NCBI RefSeq assembly: GCF_030052815.1
Contig: NC_079496.1
Span: forward strand, 35,427,593 to 35,491,592
DNA from: Hevea brasiliensis
Taxonomy: Eukaryota > Streptophyta > Magnoliopsida > Malpighiales > Euphorbiaceae
Direction of reading: 5' to 3'
Length of the DNA: 64,000 bases
Shown here: positions 22,666 to 34,385 of the stretch, piece by piece
Numbering within the stretch: position 1 is the stretch's first letter
Layout: each line of letters begins with the position of its first letter
Notes under the pieces: model-generated
What the model was told of the DNA's origin: nothing
The model's input: only the letters and a program-made list of their open reading frames with translations
The model's database searches: none
Translations under genes and position numbers: made by a program

Positions 22666-23025
22666 CCGTTCACTAAGGTTGTCTCATTTACTTATGTATC
22701 TGGGTGATCCAAATTTAGTGAAAAATCAAATATTCCTTCTACCAAAAGGATTAACATTGCCGTCTAAGCCTCCCTAACTAATTTATAAAGGACGCAGAAT
22801 TAAATCTACTTACCCTTATTAAGGGACGAGATGGGGTGCCTAACACCTTCCCCACCCGTTTACGGACCCCGAACTTAGAATCTCTGTTTTGAAGTGGTTT
22901 CATTTTTAATTTAACTTCTCAAATGGTTTTCTTTAGTTTCCCTCAAAACTGAGGTGGCGACCCCTCACTCTTTCCCACTTCGGTGAGCGATCGTCCAGGC
23001 GACCGCAAAATCCATTGCGACAGCT

Positions 23026-23043
23026 TGGCGACTCCACTGGGGA
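23026..23043 (+). other. Primer binding site of E (Tat/Ogre type)
   Basis: TGGCGACTCCACTGGGGA, 3 bp after the LTR end. This is the primer site of Tat/Ogre-type elements, usually assigned to a tRNA-Arg. Confidence 0.85.
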
Positions 23044-23889
23044 TGTATCCCAAGTCTAGTGGTCCAAAAGTAGATTTAATTTTGTCCGATCAAATTTTGC
23101 CCGATCAAATTATAGTTAGATAGGCTCATTCGGCGATGTTGTATGCGTTAATTATTATTGCTACTAACTATTTTGTTTGTTTTACCTGTCCTATCCTCAC
23201 AGTGCTCTTCGTTTCAAAAAAAGGGGAAAAATAAAAAATAAAATCCCCCGAATTGGGAAGAGGTAAAGGTGTCCCTTCACACACTGAACACTTACACAAT
23301 GTCCTCACACACTATGGTCCTAACCCGGGCTTTCTTACCCTTTTAGGAAAGTATGAGGGGGTCATGTAGCGGTACCCGTGGGTTTTACCCCGTTAGTATC
23401 CGTGAAGGCTTCTGCTCAAATTGAAACTCGTTCTATTTACCGTGATATCCGTGGAATTTTCCCGATAATATCATGGGGATAGAATGGGGCTCTCTTGTTC
23501 TGATGAGGGGCAATTTGGGAACCTGTGGCTATTAGAAAATTAGATCATGAGCTTAACTATCACGATAGCTGAAAGCCGTAGTAAGCTACCTTATAAGATA
23601 GAACTATCCCAAATAGGTAGCGCTTATCCGGTATCAGGAGTCTCCCTATTATAGGACAAAAAGGGACATGTTTACTCTTACCTTGTTCTGCTTTGATTTC
23701 CTTTTGTTCATTTTATAAGGGTAATCTTGAATACTACTGAAACACCTACACATTTTCCTACTTTGATAAATGTGTATGTGTCACCTTGTCAACAGTATGA
23801 TTCAAAATTACCCCAATTTATCTTGCTAACGAATTTTTCCGCAGGCATTACCAAAATAAGGTGCGTAAAGGATAAGCATCATTTTTAAC
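23044..23889 (+). other. E leader between primer site and gag
   Basis: No coding frame. It contains an A-rich patch at 23213-23245 and several short inverted phrases of the CCGTGG type near 23390-23450. Nothing else recognised. Confidence 0.5.
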
Positions 23890-26000
23890 ATGGCATCCTC
23901 GAGTCAGTCGGCAGAGGAAGTTTTTTAGACCAGAACAGAATGCTAAACCATTGTTGAACCTATGAGGCGGTTCGGGCCATGGTTTAGCAAAATTGTGAAT
24001 GAATAGTATGACTCCCGTAGGAACCCCCTCGCTAGGGTTATGCAAAAAATTGAATGCGCCATATGGACAAGTACCATAAATGCGCATTCAATCCAGTCAT
24101 TCACCGTCGGACTATCGAACGATGCCATGATAAAAGGGATGCAATTATCCCTCTGCAGATTTCGTCTTGGCTCTCAGATGCCATCGTATCCTTTGTCCAC
24201 ACCAGGACCCTTTTAATTTTTAATTCAAAATTCATTGAAAATTTTCCTTTTTACTCCCCCCAGAAAATCAAACATTACTTCAAACAAGGCAAGTCTGACC
24301 AAGCACGCGATTCAACCCCAGCGAGTGTACTTAATAAGATCTCGAACAAGAAAACTAATGGAAGATCAGGAACAAGTACAGAACCTACAGGGGCAAGTTT
24401 CTGAACTAAAAGACCAGGTTTCAGAACTTATGAAGCTGATGAGGGAGATGTCCCAAAATAAGCCAGCTTCAGACCTTAACCTACTATTACCTCCTCCACC
24501 ACCTCCAACAAATGATCCTCACCAAGCTTCAACTTCTTTTACCTTTCAATCCCCATCCGGACGGCGATCCTTTGTCAATCCGGTCGTCATGACTAATGAA
24601 CCTCCTTTCTCTTATTATCCAGCCATCCCGAATGCTGAACCATCCCTTTCGGTCCCGAGCCCTCCAATTCATTCTGCCCCTCATTTCCCAGTTGGGGGAG
24701 CACCTCACACAACAGGAGGAGAAAGTAAGATGAGAGAAAATGAGAAGCTGTCCGCTCTGGAAGAGAGATTGAGAGCTATAGAGGGCCTGAATATGTATGG
24801 CTCAGTTGACGTGGCATCACTAAGATTGGTTCCGATGTGGTGGTGCCGCCCAAATTCAAGGTCCCGATTTTGACAAGTATCTGGGAATTCGGACCCTCGA
24901 ATTCATTTGGCCACCTATATTGCCAAGATGTCCTCTATGACAGATGATGTGACTGTTAATCCACTTCTTTCACGAGAGCCTCTCCGAGCGGCTACGAGGT
25001 GGTGTGTTCAATTAGACAGAGGCGGTGCGCTCTGGAAGGATTTAGCGAGGCCTTTTAAGCAGTACAAATTTAAGCTGCGATGTGGCCCCACAAGAAGGAC
25101 CTCAGAACACAGTGCAGAGAGACAGGAAGGCTTCAAAGAATATGCCCAAAGATGGAGAGAGAAAGCAGTGGAAATATACCCTCCAGTTATTGACAATGAG
25201 CTTTGCTCTCTCTTCATTGAGACCTTGAAAGCTCCTTATTTCTATTTGATGATCGGGAACACCTCCAACAACTTTGCTAACATTATACAGACTGGGGAGA
25301 GACTTGAGGCAAATTTGAGACTAGGGGAGGTTACAGGAAGTGGTAAGAGAAAATTCAGTGAAAAGTACGATAAATTCTGAGAAGAAAATGGAAGGGAGGT
25401 GCACAATGTGATGTAACAAGCCTATCAACCATGCCCCCCCACAAAACACCTACCGTTCTCGATTTTCTTCCCAAAACCTAATGGTAGCCAATTTTCCACC
25501 AAAATTTCTTCTTATCCCAACCACAATAGGTCCCATAACCAATTGCTTACACTTCACGTCTGCCGACTCAAACAAATTAGTTCATCTAAATCACCCACTT
25601 CCCAATCCCGACCCACCACTGCCTATGCCCTTAAGCGAGATTTATTGTTACCTTTTGAGCATAAACCAGATAGTCCCCATACCACTCGACCTTTTACAAT
25701 CCCTATATCCAATGAGGTGTGATCCAAATGCTCATTGTGAATACTATAGGGGGGGGGGCAATGGGTCACTCAACATACAATTGTGGAGCTTTCAAAGGTA
25801 AGTCTGATCCCTTATCGAAATGGGTGGTTGGAGATGGAAAGTGAAAGTGCAATTCTAATGTTGAAATTAATCCATTGCCTAACCACGAAGCGGTAAAAGA
25901 GGCAATGTGCACATAATAGAATGCATAGGAGATGTGTTGGAACCAGAAATGCTGATTGTGCAAATAAAAAGAAATCAAGAGCTTGATACTTGGGGGGCAA
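23890..26000 (+). pseudogene. E gag, broken
   Basis: The ATG at 23890 (MASSSQSAEEVF, then stop) matches the start of Tat/Ogre ORFs. A second open stretch from 24358 reads EDQEQVQNLQGQVSELKDQV (coiled coil), a Pro run, then LSALEERLRAIEGLNMYGSV. The capsid region follows at 24907-25380: KEYAQRWREKAVEIYPPVID and GNTSNNFANIIQTGERLEA. The C-terminal HC-type motif HCEYYRGG ... STYNCGAFKGKV (25730-25805) and NVEINPLPNHEAVKEAM end it. Stops at 24873 and 25380, a shift after 24830 and decay from 25380 to 25730 make it non-functional. Gag would form the particle and package RNA. Confidence 0.8.
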
Positions 26001-26330
26001 AGGATATCCTTATACTTTTCTCTGAGTAATGAATATTTGGTTACCTACACTTGACCACTTTGTCCATGGTGTTAAGTGGATTGTGAATGGACCTTCTCTC
26101 ATGATTAAGTATTAGTAAGTTAATCGTGCATTTTTCCAAACTTTCATATCCGATTACTTCTTTTGTTTAGCCTTTTCTTTGCCTAATAAAACCACTTAAT
26201 TCTCCTCTTGTAACCGCCCCATTTCCAACCAATACATAATGATTCAATCAACTATGATATTCATGAAGTTAACTTTGAAGGACCAATAATTGCCCTGAAT
26301 ACTAGTGATTCTGATGAAGGGAAACTATGC
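26001..26330 (+). other. E: site of the missing protease-RT-RNase H
   Basis: No recognisable coding; here a full Tat element would have about 3 kb of pol. Gag-end sequence is followed within about 350 bp by integrase sequence, so pol was deleted internally. Confidence 0.6.
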
Positions 26331-26815
26331 CACGCAAGCTAACGAACACGATGGCTAAGAAAAACTGTATCGAGTATGTTTGAAAATGTCACAAGTGCTG
26401 TACATATGTTGGCTGGAAAAACGTCCCATGATCGATTGCAATGCGGGGCATCGATGTCATCGGAAGCCTCCGGGGTGATTCATCTTAATTCATCACCTTA
26501 TCGGCCCCAAATGAACAACGCCATGGAAACTGTAAACAAGAATCTCAAATGAATGATCGAAAAGATGATTGATTAAAGCAACTCCATATTCGTTAGTATA
26601 TGGCATGGAAGCAGTTTTGCCAATAAAGATGGAAATTCCTTCTCTGTGAATCTTAATGGAGAACAGAGCTAGATGAAATCGAATAGGTCAAAACAAGATT
26701 CGAAATCTACCATGGACGGTTATACCAAAGAAGAAAGGCCAGGGTGCTTGAATAAGAATGAACAATCTCGGGAGCTCCAACCAAGAGATCTTATATCGAA
26801 GGAAAATACTACAAA
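26331..26815 (+). pseudogene. E integrase remnant, internally deleted
   Basis: NCIEYV-stop-KCHKC (26364-26400) is the end of the integrase zinc-binding region, MRGIDVIG (26438-26462) carries the first catalytic Asp region, and the sequence then jumps to SPYRPQMNNAMETVNKN (about 26495-26548), with Met or Ala where the catalytic Glu region normally reads NG.VE. VYGMEAVLPIKMEIPSL (26597-26648) is the strongly conserved C-terminal block of Tat integrases. The stretch carrying the second Asp is missing and at least six stops are present. Confidence 0.8.
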
Positions 26816-26827
26816 ATGTGGGACTTG

Positions 26828-26854
26828 AAAAAAAAAAAAAAAAAAAAAAAAAAA
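26828..26854 (+). repeat. Poly(A) tract, 27 bp
   Basis: Uninterrupted A run in E's 3' untranslated part; a second (25 bp) is at 27547-27571. They sit beside GTGAAAACCCGAAAGGGCGC phrases, so they look like slippage products rather than a retroposed tail. Confidence 0.95.
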
Positions 26855-27660
26855 GGTGAAAATTTTTAAGGGCGCACCTATTAATATGAGGAAGAGGGTG
26901 AAAACTTGAGAGGGCATATACGCAAAATGAGTGAAGGATGAAAACTCGAGAGAGCATCCTGAAAAAGTGAGTTATCGGGATTGAAAACCTCAAAGGATGC
27001 GCCTAGCAACATGAAGCCTTATTGAGAATGTAAAACGGAGTCAAAAGGTAGCAAGGGACCATGGCACAAGGATTCTTCTCAGACTATTAGTATTTGGGGC
27101 AATAAAGGGTCTAGAAAAGTTAATAAAGGAATTCGTGAGATTTCTCTTTCTTCCAAATTCATATCCTTATTCTTTGTTATTAAAAACCATATTTTTCTCA
27201 TATTCCATCAGCCCATTTACCTTGGAACATGCGCTGTTAACTTGTTAATGCTTTATTATGAGTTAAGAATTTAAACACAGGTAACTTTATATACATTGCA
27301 TTGAGAATTATAGGGAATGACTAAGCAGTGAACACACAACCTATTGATATGGGAAGTTGGGACTTGAACAAAAAGAAGAAGAAGAAGAAGAAGAAGAAGA
27401 AGAAGAAGAAGAAAATGTAGGAATGAAAACCCGAAAGGGCGCTCCTAGTAAAATGTGTGAAAGAGGGTGAAAACCCGAGAGGGCGCCTTCTGCAAAATGA
27501 GTGAAGGATGAAAACCCGAAAGGGCATCCTGAAAAAGTGAGCTATCAAAAAAAAAAAAAAAAAAAAAAAAACTAGGGGTGAAAACCCGAAAGGGCGCTTC
27601 TAGTCAAAAGGGAAAAAGGAAAGTGAAAACCCGCAAGGGTGCTTTTTGAGGAAAGTCAAG
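26855..27660 (+). repeat. Degenerate repeats of GAAAACCCGAAAGGGCGC in E 3' region
   Basis: The phrase recurs at least eight times (for example near 26857, 26938, 27425, 27469, 27510, 27577 and 27625), with spacers such as GCAAAATGAGTGAAGGATG. Such phrases are familiar in 3' regions of Tat elements. An (AAG)n microsatellite at 27372-27414 lies within. Confidence 0.75.
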
Positions 27661-27796
27661 AACAGAAAAGGGGCATCCGAAGAAATGAGGTCGTAGGCCA
27701 AGTCTTGTAACTCGTCCTCCATTAATCATCGATTTTCGGGATCCTGTTAAGTACACTTCGTCAAGGAAAGAACTTCATGTGTCAGGGTTAGACTTG

Positions 27797-28625
27797 CCTT
27801 GTAAGTTGATTTTGATTTCCTGCAATTTTAATTTCCAGCAATTTAAATTTCCACCATCAACCTCTGGTTCCTTGATCTAAGTTGATTTTAATTTCCAGCA
27901 ATTTAAATTTCCTGTTATCAACCTCTGGTTCCTTGATCTAAGTTGATTTTAATTTCATGCAATTTACATTTCCTGTTATCAACCTCTGGTTCCTTGATCT
28001 AAGTTGATTTTAATTTTCAGCAATTTAAATTTCCTGTTATCAACCTCTGGTTCCTTGATCTAAGTTGATTTTAATTTCCTGCAATTTAAATTTCTGTTAT
28101 CAACCTCTGGTTCCTTGATCTAAGTTGATTTTAATTTCATGCAATTTAAATTTCTGCTATCAACCTCTGGTTCCTTGATCTAAGTTGATTTTAATTTCTT
28201 GCAATTTACATTTCCACCATCAACCTCTGGTTCCTTGATCTAAGTTGATTTTAATTTCCTGCAATTTAAATTTCTGCTATCAACCTCTGGTTCCTTGATC
28301 TAAGTTGATTTTAATTTCTTGCAATTTACATTTCCACCATCAACCTCTGGTTCCTTGATCTAAGTTGATTTTAATTTTCGCAATTTAAATTTCTGCTATC
28401 AACCTCTGGTCCCTTAATCTAAGTTGATTTTATGCAATTTATGTCATCAACCTCTGGTTCCTTGATCTAAGTTGATTTTAATTTCCTGCAATTTAAATTT
28501 CTGCTATCAACCTCTGGTTCCTCGATCTAAGTTGATTTTAAATTCTTGCGATTTTATTTTTCCGCAATTTAATTTTCCTGCTATCAACCTCTGGTTTCTT
28601 GATCCAAGTTGATTTTAATTTTCTA
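27797..28625 (+). repeat. ~60-bp tandem array in E 3' untranslated region
   Basis: Thirteen to fourteen units, each with TCTAAGTTGATTTTAATTTC, GCAATTTAAATTTC and then ATCAACCTCTGGTTCCTTGA. One unit near 28430 is shortened. Position just before the polypurine tract matches the hypervariable 3' UTR of Ogre/Tat elements, known to seed satellite DNA. Confidence 0.95.
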
Positions 28626-28749
28626 AGTATTCTAACTCCCGTTGCCAATTTCTAGGTCGTTAACTTAGGTACACCTAATCGTCCAAAATATGAGTCTGAA
28701 TCTTTACATAATTCCTATACGGAAATTTTCCTTCAATAGAAATTATGTA
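28626..28749 (+). other. E sequence between tandem array and polypurine tract
   Basis: No gene. It contains an inverted repeat: TTACATAATTCCTAT-like and TAGAAATTATGTAA around 28692-28750, which would fold just before the polypurine tract. Confidence 0.5.
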
Positions 28750-28761
28750 AAGAGGGGCAGC
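28750..28761 (+). other. Polypurine tract of E
   Basis: AAGAGGGGCAGC directly before the 3' LTR; the GAGGGGCAG core is typical of Tat elements. Confidence 0.8.
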
Positions 28762-29362
28762 TGTCGACACTATATTTTGGCCGATCCCCAAAATCAATAA
28801 AACTTTGAAGCCGATCTCTGGTACTAGGTCTCCTCTGGACAGTTAATTACATTTCCGATCCTTCTTTGATAGGTAGTCATTATTCCGATCTCTCCTTAAA
28901 GGGAAGTGAATCAACGCTAAGTCCTTACATTCGTCAAAGCTCCGCCGATCTCTCAAAACATTTACCGAACTCTCAAACCATTGCCGAATTTCGGACACAT
29001 CGAGTATATTCCTGATATCTGTTGATAAAATGAACTGGCAATAGATCTTTTCCTACCTGTTTTATTACCGACCTCCTTTCCAAAAGTTTAAGAGCTAAAG
29101 TTTTGGTTCGATTTAGTGAGGGTTCAGATCTTAAGTGTTCGAGCTAAATTTTCAATCAAGTTCCGTTCAGCATTTCTTCCCTACCGATCTCATGCTTAAA
29201 GTGCTTTCCGATCTCTCATACTTAGATTAATAATCACGTTTAGTTTTTGTTTTGCTGTGCTCATACAATCAAATACTCAGACAAACAATGGTTTAAAATT
29301 TTTCGATCACAATCATTCATTGAACAAAGAGGCATTTCATTTCATATCATAATTTGTACAAG

Positions 29363-29909
29363 TTATTCGGCTGGGGGATCACCCCCAGCCTGATCTACAT
29401 TTGGCTCACTCACTCTCTCTCCCTCTGGTTCAGCTTCCTCTTCACTATCTTCGCCGTCGCCCTCGGGAGCCAGGTCGTCCATCCAGGAGAAGTCCTCTTC
29501 AGGGTAGCGCTTTTGGAGTTCGGCCAAGAGGTCCTTGTGAGCATTCACATAGGCTCCGGCTATCCCTGTCACCATCTCTTCATCTTTCGCCTTAAGCTCC
29601 TCGTCTTTCTCCTTAAGCTCTTCGATGAGTTGGGCGACCTGAGCAGCTTCGTTGGCCTGAAGTGCCTGGACTTCTCTGAGAGCCCATTCTCTTTCAGCCA
29701 GGTCACGAGACTTCTCGGCGGTGGTCTTCATGGTACTTCGCCCGTCCCTCGACTTGAGATATATAATCCCGAGCGGATGAGAGTTGGGATCGGAGGGAAG
29801 CCAATTCCTGATTTTTCTTCCCGACCTCCTTACCCAGACGCTGAATCTTTTCCCGAATCATGGTCTGGTTCACCAGACACTCCACGTTTAGGCTCATGGT
29901 TCGAGTCAA
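29363..29909 (-). CDS. Antisense gene in E 3' LTR: C-terminal coiled-coil part
   Basis: Same protein as 17647-18200. The upstream extension is readable here (TRTMSLNVECLVNQTMIREK), and IQRLGKEVGKKNQE replaces the shifted residues of the other copy. A short indel near 29715 (HRREVS instead of QLAEKSRD) breaks this copy into two frames. Glu-rich C-terminus and stop are the same as copy 1. Each LTR copy is broken at different points, which argues that the parent was intact until recently or that some differences are sequencing errors. Confidence 0.6.
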
Positions 29910-30460
29910 GATATCATCGAGACCATTCCGGATAGCTGTCGATCCTCTTTAAAGATGATGGTAGATCCCAGTACTTGGGCAAAATCGGCGTTCTCCCTAA
30001 CGATCGGTTATTCTTCAAGCGATCGATCGATGTCGGCGCCACGAGAAGAGGTCCTCCCGAGAAGATTGAGAAGGCTCCCTTTCCGTGCTTGGAATAATCG
30101 AGAGAGCGGGGCTGCTCTTCCGATCTAGGAGGAGATCGGAGAGCTTCAGTGGTCTGCGGACCCGAATGTTGAGGCGGGTCTCTTTGTCTCTCCCCCGGTT
30201 CGTGAGCGGGTGTTTGAAGTCATTCCGAACGCTTCTTCTCTTTTATCTTCCAGAGATCTCTCTTTCTTTCTTTCGTTTCCTAGAACCTTCACCACCCGCC
30301 ATACACCGCAGAGAAAAGAGGTTAGTGAGATCGCTAAGGTCCCGAGCGAGATATAGAAAATACCAATGCCAAGGTCGAGCGGAAGTTCGCGATCTCGGCG
30401 GTGATCGATTGCATGGTCCAATGGTGCGATTCGGCGATCACCGCATTTGGACAGAATATT

Positions 30461-31196
30461 TTAGAGTGGCGGCGACTTTTCAGCTCCATCACTATTAAGC
30501 TTTCCTCTTGACTCGGGGTAATGTGCTTGAGCGAGGGCCTGGTACGACCAGCTACGAGGAAAGTCCTCAAAGCAGCTCGGATCTTTACTCCTCAGAATGA
30601 AGAACCGGTTCTTCCAATTCTTAAGGGATGAGGGCAGATCGGAAAAGAGTCCGCAATGAGGCTTCGCCTGAAAGAACCAGTGTTCATCATCCTTTCGGCG
30701 AGTTAGTCTGTGCAGCTCGGCGAACACCATAGACCTCGGAAAGCAACCAAGATCCGCCACGAGTTGGGGTGGATTTGAACAATGGATGCTCGGTGAAGTT
30801 TTAGGACCTCCTTATAGAAATCGTCTAGAGGGAATCTCAGACCGGCCTTTAACTGTTCCTCGTACACCATAATCATGTCATCCTCTTCAAAAGAATGATC
30901 GACACGAAGATCGCCATGGCACTTGATCAGCTCATATGAATCAGGACAAATATTGTATTCTTGAACAAACGATTGTAGATCGGATTCTCGAAGAACCGAC
31001 GGAAGCTCGTCTATAGGAAGGGTCTCTCTCCTTGAAGTAGGTGCAAGCCTTGATAGTATGACCCGTCCCCGACCTCGAGCAGAGACCCTAGGGGGTTTAG
31101 GTTGCGTGCTTGGTCCGACTACCTCTTCTTCATCGGAAGACATGAGAACTGAATGGAAGGAGGGCTCGCCGCTCTCTGACCTTCGGCACCGCTCAT
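30461..31196 (-). CDS. Antisense gene in E 3' LTR: N-terminal gypsy-type transposase domain
   Basis: Same as 18565-19475, with ATG at 31196. A one-base deletion near 31141 (AGACATG against AGACCATG in the 5' LTR) breaks the first 25 codons from the rest. The second half is better preserved than in copy 1: GLFSDLPSSLKNWKNRFFIL and CFEDFPRSWSYQAL follow in one frame, and both are characteristic of the PF04195-type domain (usual form: ..LPSS.KNWK.RFF.V). The switch between HPNSWRILVAF and FPRSMVFAELH needs a frame change in both copies, so it is ancestral or an intron. Confidence 0.65.
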
Positions 31197-31354
31197 TTTC
31201 GAAAGAAACAAAGAACTTAAACTAAAAAGAGGATCAAAGCCCTTACCGGAGTCTGATCGGCGTCGGAAGAACTTGAGAAAGCGAGAGAACTTCGAAGTTG
31301 TAAGCAGGGGATTGAAAATGGAATGAGAGAACAACTGGCCAACCCTCCCACCCC

Positions 31355-31362
31355 TATTTATA
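31355..31362 (-). promoter_or_regulatory. Antisense TATA box for the LTR gene (3' LTR)
   Basis: Same TATAAATA as at 19634-19641, 159 bp before the ATG. Confidence 0.6.
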
Positions 31363-32940
31363 CTAGTCCGAGCATTTAATGCTCGCAAGGTTCTAGGCCG
31401 CGCATCGATTGGTGGGACTCGACAGCTGTTCTGACACTTCTCTCAAATATCCGAATGTTCAGAGATCGGTTAATTAGAGATCGGCATAATAAGTTAAATA
31501 TTTTGAATAAAGGATCAGTTAAGTGTCATTCGGTAAAGAACGGATCGGATAACCACATTAGAGATCGGAAAATAATCAATGCAAAATAATAAGATGATAA
31601 CCGACAAAATAAAGTCTTTATTTTCAAAAGTTCGGATTACATCATTTGGGCGATCTCTAGGGATCGGATTACACTAACATTGGATCACATCATTTCTGTG
31701 ATCTCTAGAGATCGGATTGCATTGAAAATAAAATACATCATTTGGGCGATCTCTAGGGATCAGACTACAATTGGGCAATCTTTAGAGATCTGATTACATT
31801 TCAGGATTACATCATTTGGGCGATCTCTAGAGACCGGTGGAACATCCTATCTAAAAGGCCTATGTCAAAGCCTAGTCTTGTGGCTGAATCAAAAGATGTG
31901 TTCGATCAGGAGACCGGCTATTGACATCGGACAGATGTACAGCTCAGATGGGGTGATTATGACTCCCATGAAGATGAGAGACATCGTCACCGATGTTACC
32001 ACTCGAAACCGACCCGCTGTCGGAACACCCAATGTGGAGGAAAGACGCTGTCGGAACACCCAATGCGGTGAGAAGCCGAATGAACTCAGTTGAGCGACTT
32101 GAGATCGGTACAACCGAGGTCCGCAATACAGATCGGTCAAATCCAGTTCTCTCACCATCGTGAGTTAAGGTCATGCGATCACCAGGATCATAAATTTTCA
32201 GTCGGTGAGTAAAGGAGTCCATCGGAAAAAGATCAAAGCCTCAGTTATAGCCAGAACTTCTACCGGAGCAGCTAGAACAAGGTAAGTAAGAAATGAAGAG
32301 AGGAAAGTCAGATGAAGAAAATGTCTCCGTCGACAGGGGTATATATAGGGGGAAATGGGCATTTAATGCGAGCGGAAAACGAAGCGGACGCTTGAGAATC
32401 GAGATGTAATTAATGCTTGGACCGAATCGGTCGATTAAGGGATAATAGAGATCGGGAGATAGGAGATCAGCATGAGAGATCGGAATAGGAGCTAGGGGAG
32501 AGATCGGAAGACAAAAAGAATAAGACAAATCCCAATAACCGTCGTCAGAATCAGAGCCGAGGTAGTTAAAGCGTGGCAGACGAGATCCCCACCGCACGCC
32601 TAAGAATCGCCGCAATCTTGGCAGTGCGGGGTATGTCATGACATCTGTACATCCCAATCTCCACCGTTGATCCCACTTGTAAGGACAAACCCGGAACCCT
32701 TAGATCAAGAGAGAAGACGACAATACCAGCGTCTTTCACTCTTAGCCCTCGGATCGTTCCGGACAAGGAAATTTGGGACCGTCAGATGGAAAGAAGAAAA
32801 GGACAAATATTATGAAGAGTGATCTCAACCATTCATTTCGATTCTCTTTAATTCCTGAACCTCCGATCATGTCCTTCATGATCTCGACCCTCCATCTCCC
32901 TCAAATAAATCCTGACCCTTCACGAAGAGCATCCGATTCC

Positions 32941-32948
32941 TATAAATA
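32941..32948 (+). promoter_or_regulatory. Sense TATA box of E (3' LTR)
   Basis: Same TATAAATA as at 21218. In this position it could drive transcription rightward into element A, antisense to A's gag. Confidence 0.55.
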
Positions 32949-34039
32949 CCTGCATGAAAAACTGTTCAGGGGACGGAGGGAAAAATAGACAAGAGGCTGT
33001 TATTATAGCAGAGGAACTCTGAAATTTCATTTAGTTTGCTACTCTGCTACTTAGAAGTGTCAATTAAAAGACTTTTGAAACTAGTTTTCCGAAGTGTTTT
33101 TCTTGAAAAGATTCTGAATACTGGAACTCTACATTTCCAGTTTGTTCATTATCTGGTCACACTCTCACTTTCAGCCTTTTATCATCTCTGTTTTCATTGT
33201 CCAAGCTCAACTTCATTCCACTCGGTTCTTTTCATCTTGATCTGATCGCATTTTAGCTAAGCACCCTCCAGTTCACGAGGAACACCACCCCTCAGGCCAA
33301 TCACTCCGTTGCCTTGTCACTATTTGACACCCCATAGTTATTTTAGTAGATTTGGCTCCTTACAGGTAAGAGCTCATACTACTGTTTTATTAAGTGCTTA
33401 CATTTACTTTCTGCATTTTCTTTGTTCTTCTCACATCTGTGACTTTCTACTTTTGCACAAACGATCCCCAAAGAATGTTACTGTAAGAGCTCATATCACT
33501 GTTTTATCGAGTGTCTGCATTTACTTTCCGCATTTTCCTGTGTTCTTCTTACATCTGCAACTTTCTTCAAGACTATTTTTGCACAAACGATCCCCAAAGA
33601 ATGACACTCCCAAATCATCTATTTAGTGATCAGTTCATTTTGTTAATCTTCATCTTTTTGAAAGCAAGTTTTCTAACTCCTAGCGGTATGTAAGTGGTTG
33701 GGTAAACGTAGTAATCGCAACTTAGGGTCTCTTTTAAATAGAGAACATGAATAACACGTCGGGAAGATAGCCAAACTATTAGGCCGACGTAATGACAATT
33801 CAACAAAGATGTCATAAAGGGAATAAGACCAAAGTAAACGAAGCAGTAGATCGGTCATTAATAGATATTGGTAAAATGAGCATGGAAGGTCGGTTAATCA
33901 AGTCTAGTTTTCCCTATCTAGTCTAAAGGTATAGAGAAGCCTTATCCTCACAGATCTTAGAACGCCGTAATCCTTAGCTTTAGGTTCTTATGTCATGTAG
34001 TTGAAATTAAAAATCAGGAGATCGGAGAAATCCCTTCCG

Positions 34040-34385
34040 TGCTCTGTTGTCTGAAAGAGATCGGAAGAGAGTTCTTATCCGGTCTCAATCCAAAATTTTA
34101 ATAAACGTAAAAAGAGATCGGAGGAGAGTTCTTATCCGGTCTCCCTTCAAAATTTTAATAAACATTAAATAGGGATCGGAGGAGAGTTCTTATCCGGTCT
34201 CAACTCAAAACATTAATAAATAACTCTAAAGGAGATCGGAGGAGGGTTCTTATCCGGTCTCCCCTCAAAATTTTAATAAATAACTTAAAAGAGATCGGAG
34301 GAGGGTTCTTATCCGGTCTCCCCTCAAAATTTTAATAAACAACTTAAAAGAGATCGGAGGAGGGTTCTTATCCGATTCTCACACC
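34040..34385 (+). repeat. 59-bp tandem array in E U5 (3' LTR)
   Basis: Six units identical in layout to 22320-22665. Confidence 0.9.

Larger units (their letters stand above)
17044..23022 (+). repeat. 5' LTR of E (5979 bp)
   Basis: It runs from TGTCGACACTATATTTTGG to CATTGCGACA, followed by the primer site. In order it holds: an antisense gene (17647-19475) with TATA at 19634; GATCTCT repeats (19925-20125); a second antisense ORF (20170-20499) with TATA at 20615; the sense promoter TATA at 21218; R/U5 with pyrimidine-rich leader; a 59-bp tandem array (22320-22665); and the U5 phrase GGGTGCCTAACACCTTCCCC near 22835. The short motif GAGATCGG recurs throughout. Confidence 0.95.

Noticed and set aside
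26828..26854. Poly(A) tail of a retroposed SINE or processed pseudogene
   Set aside because: No target duplication or body is seen; it lies inside the phrase-repeat region of E with a second A run and an AAG microsatellite.
27797..28625. CRISPR-like array
   Set aside because: Units are contiguous tandem repeats with no unique spacers, in a plant retrotransposon 3' UTR.
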